From: Desulfobacterales bacterium
GTDB taxonomy: Bacteria; Desulfobacterota; Desulfobacteria; Desulfobacterales; Desulfobacteraceae
Direction: 5' to 3'
Length of the DNA stretch: 10,481 bases
Assembly (NCBI GenBank): GCA_022361535.1
Contig: JAKSAU010000148.1
Coordinates: 1-10,481 of the forward strand
Both the position numbers and the translations under genes were made by a program. Positions 1-7,396 of this stretch are shown piece by piece (position 1 is the first letter of the stretch; every line of letters starts with the position of its first letter). Under the pieces are notes generated by a model, which did no database searches, was not told the origin of the DNA, and saw only the letters and a list, made by a program, of their open reading frames with translations.

Positions 1-584
1 GGAACGGTGATGACGATACTGTAGAGATCTTAGCCAAGCAAAATATAGAAGCGATCCGGGCATCAAAAGCCAAAACAGTTATTTTTGGCTGTCCTGAAGG
101 ATACTCCATGTTCAAGGAAGTCTATGCCGATCGTTTCGGACCCCTGGAGTTCGAGTTGGTACATATCACAGAGTTCCTGGCCCAGGCACTTTCTAAAGCA
201 GATCTTGCGTTTAAATCCGAAAATAGTTCAACGGTAACCTTCCAGGATCCATGCCGCCTCGGACGCAGGGCAGGGATTTATGAGGCTCCGCGGGACCTGA
301 TCAACCAGGTTGAAGGGGTTGAACTTGCAGAGATGGAGCACAACCGGGAAAATGCCGTGTGTTGCGGGACCACCGGGTGGATGCAGTGTTCAACCTGCTC
401 CAAGCTCATGCAGATTCAGCGGCTTAAGGAAGCTGAAGCTGTCGGTGCCCAGACCATTGTAACGGCCTGTCCCAAGTGCCAGATTCATTTGACCTGCGCA
501 CAGAAAAACACAGACCATGCTATTGAGATTATTGACCTTGCCTCTTTTCTTACTAACCACCTGGTAAACCAGGATGGGGAATAA
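1..584 (+). CDS. HdrD/HdrB-like CCG-domain iron-sulfur protein, 3' end (5' truncated)
   Basis: The frame is open from base 3 to the TAA at 582-584, giving 193 visible residues; the start lies upstream of the window. The last CCG domain is complete: Cys at 252, Cys-Cys-Gly at 360-368 and CPKC at 468-479, spaced C-x35-CC-x34-C-x2-C, close to the family pattern CX31-39CCX35-36CXXC. Two further Cys (MQCSTC) lie between. The tail of an earlier CCG domain is visible at 90-101 as Cys-Pro-Glu-Gly, where the second Cys of CXXC is replaced by Gly. CCG domains bind the catalytic clusters of heterodisulfide reductase HdrB/HdrD and occur in GlpC- and LldE-like proteins. Immediately upstream of hdrA, it is probably the thiol-disulfide partner that accepts electrons from HdrA. 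The physiological disulfide is unknown, and other CCG-family subgroups cannot be excluded without the N-terminus. Confidence 0.8.
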   Translation, partial: NGDDDTVEILAKQNIEAIRASKAKTVIFGCPEGYSMFKEVYADRFGPLEFELVHITEFLAQALSKADLAFKSENSSTVTFQDPCRLGRRAGIYEAPRDLINQVEGVELAEMEHNRENAVCCGTTGWMQCSTCSKLMQIQRLKEAEAVGAQTIVTACPKCQIHLTCAQKNTDHAIEIIDLASFLTNHLVNQDGE

Positions 585-616
585 AAGAGCCAGGGGTTGA
601 ATCGGGAGTAATATAA

Positions 617-3600
617 ATGGGAAATACAAATAATATTCACGGGTCGGTAATGGTCGTTGGTTCCGGTATTGCCGGGATGCAGGCCGCTCTTGACCTGGCA
701 GATTCAGGATACCAGGTGCACCTGGTGGAAAAAAAGGCATCAATCGGCGGGGTCATGGCCCAGCTGGACAAGACCTTTCCCACCAATGACTGTGCCATGT
801 GAGTGATCTCACCTAAACTGGTCGAGGTCGGCCGGCATCTGAACATTGAACTGCACACCCTTTCCACGGTTGAATCCATTGACGGTGAACTGGGCAACTT
901 TGAAATTACCATCAAGCAGGCACCACGCTATGTGGATATGGACAAGTGTATTGCCTGTGGTGAATGTACGAAAAAATGTCCGGGCAAATGCCCTGATACT
1001 TTTAACGAAGGCCTGGTTAAGCGAAAAGCTGTCTATGTGGATTATCCCCAGGCCGTTCCGCTGAAATACGCCATTGATCCAAATTTTTGTATCAAACTTA
1101 AAAAGGATAAATGCGGGACCTGTGCCAAGATCTGTCCCACAGGCGCCATTAATTATGAGGACACGGAAAAGACAGTTAAAATCAATGTCGGGTCCGTAAT
1201 TCTTGCTCCCGGGTTTAAACCTTTTGATCCTTCCGGACTGGATAACTATCAATACAACGCCTTTGATAATGTTGTCACCAGTATTGAATACGAGCGGATT
1301 TTGTCTGCAGGCGGTCCAACGGGTGGGCATATCGAGGTGGCACCGGATAAACGCCAGCCTAAGAAAATTGCCTGGTTGCAGTGCGTGGGCTCAAGAGACC
1401 AGAACAAATGCGGAAACGGATACTGTTCTTCGGTCTGCTGTATGTATGCAGTAAAAGAGGCCATGATGACTGCCGACCATGTGGATGGTGAATTTCAAGC
1501 CTCTATTTTCCTGATGGATATGCGGACCTATGGCAAAGATTTTGAAAAATACTATGAGCGGGCCAAAAATGAAGGTGTCCGCTTTGTGCGTTCCAGAATT
1601 CATACCATTACGGAAAACGAAGACAAAAGCCTTGACTGTACATATGTGACCGAAGAAGGCCGCAATGTGGTGGAAACCTTTGACATGGTAGTTCTGTCCG
1701 TTGGGATGGAAACCCCTGCGGAACTTGCCGCAGAGGTTGAAAACATGGGCGTTAAGCTCAACGATGACCGGTTTGTCGAAACATCAAGCTTTGCACCGGT
1801 AGCCACCAGCCGCGAAGGTGTCTTTGTCTGCGGAGCACTCCAGGAACCCAAGGACATACCTATTTCGGTCATGGAAGCTTCCGCAGCTGCCTGTGATGCA
1901 GGCGCATGTCTGACAAAGGCACGCGGAACGCTTACCCGGACCAAAACTTATCCTCAAGAAAAAGCCGTTGATATCGAAGAGCCCCGTATCGGTGTTTTTG
2001 TCTGTAACTGCGGAACCAACATAGGCGGGATCGTTGATGTTCCTGCCGTGGCAGAGTATGCAAGAACGCTTCCCAATGTCGTCTATGTCCAGGAAAATAT
2101 GTTTACCTGTTCCCAGGACACCCAGGATAAACTAAAGGAAGTGGTTGAGGAACAGGGCTTAAATCGTGTTGTTGTGGCGGCCTGTACCCCGAGAACCCAT
2201 GAAGCACTTTTCCAGGAAACTCTCAAGGATGCAGGGCTTAATAAATATTTGATCGAAATGGCCAATATCCGTAACCAGTGCTCCTGGGTTCATGCCAAAG
2301 AACCGGAACTGGCCACTGAGAAATCAAAAGACCTGGTAAGGATTGCCGTGGCTAAGGCGGCACTTATGACGCCACTTTCCCAGCCTGAAGTCGGGATTAC
2401 CCAAAAAGGGCTGGTCATCGGCGGCGGTGTAGCCGGCATGACAGCGGCACTTGGTATGGCAGACCAGGGATATCAAACATATCTTATCGAACAGGGGGAA
2501 GACCTTGGCGGTTATGCACTGACCCTGGATTATACCTGGAAAGGTGAACCCATTGCCGAGAATGTAAAAAAGATCGTGGCTGATGTCCGGGCCCATGACA
2601 ATATAGAGATCCTGACCAATTCGGCTGTTACAGATACCAAAGGCTTTGTGGGTAACTTTAAAACAAAAGTCAACCAGGGCGGAACTGAAAAAGAGTTGGA
2701 ACACGGTGCTGTGGTCATAGCAACAGGAGCCGGAGCAGGGCTGCCCAACGAATATCTTTACGGCCAGGATGACAGGGTGTTTACCCATGTAGATCTTGAC
2801 CCGGCATTGAGGGAAAAGCCCGAACTGCTTGAAGATGCCAATTCAGCCGTATTTATCCAATGCGTTGGGTCAAGGGAACCCCAGCGGCCATATTGCTCCA
2901 AGGTTTGCTGCACCCATTCCATCCAGACAGCGCTCAGGTTCAAAGAAAAGAACCCGGATATGGATGTCTATATCCTGTACCGGGATATCCGTACCTATGG
3001 ACAGCGTGAGCGTGTGTACCGCGAAGCAAGGGATAAAGGCATCATTTTTATCCGTTACTCCCCGGATGAGAAACCATCGGTTGCTGTGGGCGAAACCAGC
3101 CTTGATATAAAAGTTAAAGAACGGATCCTGGGGTTTGACGTCAGCATCCCTGCAGATCTTCTCATTCTGGCAACACCGATTGTGGCTGAAGGGAATGACG
3201 AGTTAGCCCAGAAATTCAAGTTGACCCTGAACGACGATAAATTTTTCATGGAAGCACATGCTAAGCTCAGACCTGTAGATTTTTCCACAGACGGTGTGTT
3301 CCTTTGCGGCACGGCCCATTACCCAAAACCTGTGGAAGAGTGTATTGCCCAGGCCAAGGCTGCGGCATCAAGAGCCACAGTTGTTCTTTCTAAGCAAAGC
3401 GTGACTGTAGACGGGGTTGTATCACGGGTTAAAGAAGAATTATGCCGGGGCTGCGGTGCCTGCGAAGAGGCTTGTGCATTTGGAGCCATTGAGGTGGTTG
3501 AAAATGAAGCTGGTGTAAATATCGCCGTGGTTCAGCAGGCGCTTTGCAAAGGCTGTTCTGCCTGTTCCTCAGCTTGCCCCACAGGTGCTGCAGGGGTTTA

Positions 3601-3655
3601 CCATTATGATAATGAAGTGCTGGCAATGGTAGAAGCCGCACTGGAAGAAGGATAG
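617..3655 (+). CDS. hdrA: Fused double-length HdrA (selenoprotein), 1012 aa
   Basis: Iron-sulfur flavoprotein of the heterodisulfide reductase A family, the flavin-based electron-bifurcating subunit of soluble Hdr complexes. Start ATG 617 follows GGGAG (604-608) with 8 nt spacing. TGA at 800-802 is read as Sec62 in the conserved segment D-C-A-M-U-V-I-S-P-K, where homologues usually have Cys. First half (1 to about 453): FAD motif GSGIAG near residues 15-20, Sec62, an inserted ferredoxin domain (C111/114/117/121 and C158/166/169/173, with an extra CPGKCP), and the CVGSRD...YC..VCC cluster motif. Second half (about 454-1012): the HdrA N-terminal domain starting [13 protein letters not shown], a second FAD motif GGGVAG (602-607) without the Cys/Sec segment or inserted ferredoxin, then two [4Fe-4S] sites (C943/946/949/953 and C977/980/983/987). 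Single HdrA proteins are about 650 aa, so this is a two-module fusion. TAG stop; mvhD starts 5 nt later. Confidence 0.93.
800..839 (+). promoter_or_regulatory. Sec UGA codon with candidate SECIS hairpin (hdrA fused)
   Basis: The TGA at 800-802 is followed by two mutually exclusive hairpins. The first pairs CTGGTC (818-823) with GGCCGG (830-835) around a 6-nt loop GAGGTC, 21 nt after TGA, with two wobble pairs. The second pairs GAGGTC (824-829) with GGCATC (834-839) around loop GGCC, 27 nt after TGA, with one G-A mismatch. The second sits at the position of the better hairpin in the paralogous hdrA at 4260. Both distances suit bacterial SECIS elements bound by SelB. Base pairing was worked out by hand and no folding energy was computed. 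Confidence 0.6.
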
Positions 3656-3660
3656 TAGAT

Positions 3661-4077
3661 ATGGAATTTAATCCGCAAATTATCACTTTTGCCTGCAACT
3701 GGTGCTCTTATTCTGCGGCAGATCTTGCGGGCGTAAGCCGGTTTCAGTATCCGCCTAACATGCGGATCATCCGGGTGATGTGCTCAGGCGGGATTACCCC
3801 CAATTATATTCTCAAAGCTTTTGAAAAGGGGGCGGACGGGGTCCTGGTGTCCGGCTGACACATGGGAGACTGCCATTACCTGGATGGTAATGTAAAAGCA
3901 ACCAAAACCTTTGAGATGACAAAAAAACTTTTAGACCTGCTGGGCATTGATACCAACAGGGTCCGGCTGGAATGGATTTCATCGGCAGAAGGCAATAAAT
4001 TTGCCGATGTGGCCAACGAATTTACCGAACAAGTAAAAGCTTTGGGGCCGGCGAACATTAAGCCCCAGGCGGCGTAA
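3661..4077 (+). CDS. mvhD: MvhD-type [2Fe-2S] electron-transfer subunit, selenoprotein (copy 1)
   Basis: A 138-residue MvhD-family protein, the small subunit that carries electrons from a hydrogenase or formate dehydrogenase to HdrA. The methanogen homologue is about 140 aa. Start ATG 3661 has GAAGGA (3647-3652) 8 nt upstream, overlapping the end of hdrA. Conserved positions: C12 and C15 in C-N-W-C-S-Y, C41 in R-V-M-C-S-G-G, Sec66 (TGA 3856-3858) in V-S-G-U-H-M-G-D-C, and C71. These positions are expected to ligate the [2Fe-2S] cluster. Sec is known in some MvhD/VhuD proteins at the G-G-C/U-H position. No MvhA or MvhG hydrogenase subunits are present in the window, so the common label 'F420-non-reducing hydrogenase subunit D' would mislead. 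Its donor is probably the FdhAB encoded downstream or another dehydrogenase. TAA stop; the next hdrA starts 17 nt later. Confidence 0.94.
3856..3892 (+). promoter_or_regulatory. Sec UGA codon with SECIS hairpin (mvhD copy 1)
   Basis: TGA 3856-3858 is followed, 22 nt later, by the apical loop of a perfect 7-bp hairpin: CATTACC (3874-3880) pairs with GGTAATG (3886-3892) around loop TGGAT. The spacing and loop size fit bacterial SECIS elements. mvhD copy 2 has a hairpin of identical geometry with a compensatory change in its outer pair. Confidence 0.85.
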
Positions 4078-4094
4078 GTTTTAGGAGAGCGAAA

Positions 4095-5633
4095 ATGACA
4101 ACAGACATACTTGTCCTTGGGGGCGGTATTGCCGGTATCCAGGCATCCCTGGATCTGGCGGAAATGGGTTTCAAGGTTCACCTGGTGGAACGGCTTCCCT
4201 CCATTGGCGGGAAAATGGCCCAACTTGACAAAACATTTCCCACCAACGACTGCGCCATCTGAATCCTGTCGCCTAAGATGCTGGATGTCGGTCGACATCC
4301 CAATATTACGCTGATGGCCTACTGCGAGCTGACCGCCCTTGACGGTGAGGCTGGCAATTTTACTGCAAAAGTGCTCAAAAAAGCACGGTATGTGGATGCT
4401 GACAAGTGCACTGGTTGTGGTGCCTGTGCAGAAGTCTGTCCCACCCCTGTTGTGGACCTTTACAACGAAGGCCATGCCTTCCGTAAAGCAGTATACTCCT
4501 GGTTTGCACAGGGGATTCCTTCCACCCATGCCATTGACCCGGACCACTGCCGGGTAATCCAAGGTAAAAAATGTGGGGTATGTGCCAAGAAATGCCAGGC
4601 TGAAGCCATTGATTTTGAGCAGAAGGACGAAACGGTTGAACTTAATGTCGGTGCGGTGGTTGTCGCCACTGGATATGATATTTTTGATCCGGGTAAACTG
4701 CCTGAATACAGGTACAATTCCCTGGATAATGTCATCACTGCCATGGAGTTTGAGCGTTTCCTGTCTGCATCAGGTCCTACCGAAGGTCATATCTATCGTC
4801 CCTCAGACCGGAAGGTAAAGGCTGAAAAAGCTGATACGCAAAAAGCACTTAAAAAGTCCGCCAAAGGCCTTACCCGTTTTGAAAAGAAACATGGTATGGA
4901 TTCAGAGGCCTTCCTTCAAGGCTTGACGACCCATAGTATTGACCTGACCGAAGACCTTGCCAAAGATGCTGAAAAGTGGGCGGCAAAAACCAAGGCTCAC
5001 AAAGATTTGGAGAACAACTTTAAAGCATTAGAGGCCAAGGTAGATAAAATTACTACGGCAAAGAAACTTGCCTTTATTCAGTGCGTGGGCTCCCGGGACT
5101 TAAGATTTTACCCGTTTTGTTCCGGTTACTGCTGCATGCATAGTATCAAGGAAGCCATCATTGCCCATGAGCATGACAATGATACGGAATCTGTCATTTT
5201 TGGAATGGATATTCGTGCTGTAGGCAAGGGGTTTGAAGAATATAAGATCCGTGGTGGCAATGCTTCTCGAATTACATACAAACGGTCCCGCGTTGCTGAA
5301 ATTACCAAGGGTAACAATGAAGCCCCGGTTCTGATATACGAGGATACCGCCAGTCAAAAAATAGTCAAAGAGGAATTTGACCTGGTGATTCTGGCCACTG
5401 CCTGTGCACCAGTGAAAAATACCCCGGAGGTTGCCGAAACCTTAGGCATTGACCTGGATAAGTCTGGTTTTTTTAAGACGGAAGCTTCCAACCCTCTTGA
5501 TACCTCAAAGGACGGGGTCTTTGTCTGCGGTTGTGCCCACAGCCCCATGGATATTCCGGAATCTGTTGCCCAGGCAAGCTCTGCTGCAGCCCGGGCAGTC
5601 CAGACTGTGATGAAAGCCAAAAAGGTGTCTTAA
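4095..5633 (+). CDS. hdrA: HdrA-type flavoprotein, Sec-containing first half-module with helical insert, 512 aa
   Basis: Start ATG 4095 has AGGAG (4083-4087) 7 nt upstream. TGA 4260-4262 encodes Sec56 in D-C-A-I-U-I-L-S-P-K, matching Sec62 of the fused HdrA. Domains in order: N-terminal FAD motif GGGIAG; the [12 protein letters not shown] segment; inserted ferredoxin sites C105/108/111/115 and C152/160/163/167 (the last followed by Gln rather than the usual Pro); then CVGSRD and Y-C-C-M cluster motifs from residue 330. Unlike the fused protein it has about 80 extra Lys/Glu/Ala-rich residues, roughly 234-327, between G-H-I and I-Q-C, predicted to be helical. It lacks the HdrA N-terminal domain and the C-terminal ferredoxin, which are in the next gene 11 nt downstream. 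It therefore probably works as a heterodimer with that protein. The flavin role in bifurcation is inferred from the family. Confidence 0.92.
4260..4300 (+). promoter_or_regulatory. Sec UGA codon with SECIS hairpin (second hdrA)
   Basis: TGA 4260-4262 is followed by a perfect 7-bp stem, GGATGTC (4283-4289) with GACATCC (4294-4300), around the tetraloop GGTC, 27 nt after TGA. The G-rich start of the loop matches the GGUC type of the known E. coli fdhF element. Confidence 0.8.
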
Positions 5634-5644
5634 AGGGGGGAAAG
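5634..5644 (+). promoter_or_regulatory. Ribosome binding site fixing the start of the second half-module hdrA
   Basis: A purine run, AGGGGGGAAAG, lies directly between the TAA of the preceding hdrA and ATG 5645. It favours this start over an in-frame ATG at 5531, which would overlap the upstream gene by about 100 nt and add residues with no counterpart in the fused HdrA. Confidence 0.75.
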
Positions 5645-7333
5645 ATGAGCAAAGATGTCATGAAAATGTATGAAGAACCCCGTATCGGCGTGTTTGTCTG
5701 TGACTGCGGATCCAATATCGCAGGCCACCTGGATTGTTCTGACGTGGCTGAATATGCCAAGACGTTACCCCATGTGGCTTATGTCAAAGAAAATCTGTAT
5801 ACCTGTTCAGAATCCGGAATCGTTGAGATAAAGAACGCTATTAAGGATGAAAATCTGAACCGGGTATTGGTGGCTTCGTGTTCTCCAAGAACCCATCATC
5901 CGTTGTTTGCAAGCTCCTGCGCAGAAGCAGGGCTAAACCCTTATTTATTTGAGATGGTAAATATCAGGGACCAATGTTCCTGGGTGCACATGGGCAAACG
6001 CGAAGAGGCTACTGAAAAAGCCAAACACCTTATCAAGATGGGTGTGGCCAAAGCTGCCGGGTTGGAACCCCAGGAGGAAATCGAATCCACCTTAACTCGC
6101 AAGATCATGATTGTAGGTGGTGGTATTGCAGGATTATCTGCGGCCCAGGCCTTGGCTGACATGGAGCTTGACGTCCTTTTGGTTGAAAAGACCAAGAAAT
6201 TTGGCGGCCTGCTTCAGTCCATCGGCATCCTTGATACGGGTGAGACTGCTCAAGAGGCTCTGGACAGGGTGGTTGATGATGTTCAATCCCGTGACAATAT
6301 CACGTGTTATACCGGTTCAACTGTAAAATCCACAGGCGGCTATATTGGCAATTATGAGGTTGCCATCAATACGCCTGACGGCGAGGTGACAGAAAAAGTT
6401 GGCTCCATGGTGATCGCCACAGGTGCTGTGCCGTTAATTCCGGAAGGAATTTTCGGGTATGGTAATAAGGGTGTGATTACCTTGATGGAACTTGAGCAAG
6501 AGCTTAAGACAGATACACTTGAAAATGCCGGGTTTACCGGAAAACGCATGGTGTTTATCCAATGTGCAGGTGCCAGGAGTGCCAAAAAGGAATACTGCTC
6601 CAGGATCTGCTGCATGACTGCGGTTAAAAACGCCATGGCGGTTAAGAAAAAATATCCCCTGGCTGATGTCCGTGTCCTTTACCGTGATATGCAAATGTAC
6701 GGTACCCACAAAGAACAAATGCTCTGGGACGCAAGAGGGCTTGGAATTAGGTTTGATGTCTACTCCCCTGACAATCCCCCTGTTGTTGAAGAAGGTAAAG
6801 TTTCTTATTTCCAGACGGTAACCGGTCAGGATCTGACACTGGAAACAGATCTTGTTGTTTTGTCCACGCCGCTGACATCCAGGAAAGGAACTGGCGAGCT
6901 TGCCAATATGCTCAGAGTTCCCACAGATGCAAACGGGTTCTTCTTAGAAGCCCATGCCAAGCTACGGCCCCTTGATTTTGCTGCTGACGGTATTTTTGTG
7001 GCAGGATCCGGGCGTTATCCTGCAACAGCCACTGAAGCCCGTACTCAAGGTATCGGCGTTGCCTCAAGGGTGGCAGCCATCCTGTTTAAGGAAAAACTTG
7101 TAAAAAGCGCTATTGTGGCCCAGATTAACCCGGACACATGTGTGGGGTGCATGGCATGCCTGCCTATGTGTCCGTACGAAGCCATTACTTTTGACAATGA
7201 CAGTCATACCTGCCGGATCAACGAAATTCTGTGCAAGGGCTGCGGCAATTGTGCAGCTACCTGCCCATGTCATTCTGCGATGCTCAGGGGGTTTAAACCG
7301 GACCAGTTATTGGCACAAATAGGCGCCGCGTAA
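5645..7333 (+). CDS. hdrA: HdrA-type flavoprotein, second half-module with C-terminal ferredoxin, 562 aa
   Basis: This is the stand-alone equivalent of residues about 454-1012 of the fused HdrA: both share [10 protein letters not shown] followed by an HdrA N-terminal domain. Visible Cys in that domain are C19, C21, C54, C79 and C111 (D-Q-C-S-W-V-H). An FAD motif GGGIAG follows at 158-163, then Q-C-A-G-A-R...Y-C-S-R-I-C-C-M, and two C-terminal [4Fe-4S] sites, C499/502/505/509 and C530/533/536/540. There is no Sec or Cys at the active segment after the first FAD strand, and no inserted ferredoxin, so its flavin site differs from that of the preceding protein. Its likely job is to pair with the 512-residue HdrA and relay electrons through the C-terminal clusters, possibly to or from ferredoxin. 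TAA stop; 63 nt precede mvhD copy 2. Confidence 0.92.
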   Translation: MSKDVMKMYEEPRIGVFVCDCGSNIAGHLDCSDVAEYAKTLPHVAYVKENLYTCSESGIVEIKNAIKDENLNRVLVASCSPRTHHPLFASSCAEAGLNPYLFEMVNIRDQCSWVHMGKREEATEKAKHLIKMGVAKAAGLEPQEEIESTLTRKIMIVGGGIAGLSAAQALADMELDVLLVEKTKKFGGLLQSIGILDTGETAQEALDRVVDDVQSRDNITCYTGSTVKSTGGYIGNYEVAINTPDGEVTEKVGSMVIATGAVPLIPEGIFGYGNKGVITLMELEQELKTDTLENAGFTGKRMVFIQCAGARSAKKEYCSRICCMTAVKNAMAVKKKYPLADVRVLYRDMQMYGTHKEQMLWDARGLGIRFDVYSPDNPPVVEEGKVSYFQTVTGQDLTLETDLVVLSTPLTSRKGTGELANMLRVPTDANGFFLEAHAKLRPLDFAADGIFVAGSGRYPATATEARTQGIGVASRVAAILFKEKLVKSAIVAQINPDTCVGCMACLPMCPYEAITFDNDSHTCRINEILCKGCGNCAATCPCHSAMLRGFKPDQLLAQIGAA

Positions 7334-7396
7334 AAAATGTTTGAATGGCAATAAAAATTCTCGTCCATTTTGGAGATTGAATTTAAGGAAGATAAT
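7334..7396 (+). other. Longest intergenic gap of the operon (63 nt)
   Basis: An AT-rich stretch between hdrA and mvhD copy 2. It contains the ribosome binding site AAGGA (7385-7389), 7 nt before ATG 7397. Short complementary tracts (AAAATG and CATTTT) exist but are far apart and weak. I see no G+C-rich hairpin with a T run and no convincing promoter boxes, so the operon probably reads through. Confidence 0.5.

Noticed and set aside
617..802. A separate 61-residue protein ending at TGA 802, with a new gene starting at GTG 803.
   Set aside because: Homology to HdrA runs unbroken through the TGA, which replaces a conserved Cys, and the paralogue at 4260 shows the same arrangement. No ribosome binding site precedes 803.
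3661..4077. A hydrogenase (Mvh) operon, based on the usual name of MvhD.
   Set aside because: No MvhA or MvhG nickel-iron subunits are present; the dehydrogenase encoded here is formate dehydrogenase.
5531..5644. An earlier in-frame ATG at 5531 as the start of the 562-residue HdrA'.
   Set aside because: It would overlap the upstream hdrA by about 100 nt, and its extra residues are a frame-shadow of that gene. ATG 5645 has a strong ribosome binding site and matches the fused protein.
7334..7396. Terminator or internal promoter in the 63-nt gap.
   Set aside because: There is no stable hairpin with a T tract. The best -10-like box (GATAAT, 7391-7396) abuts the start codon and has no good -35 partner.
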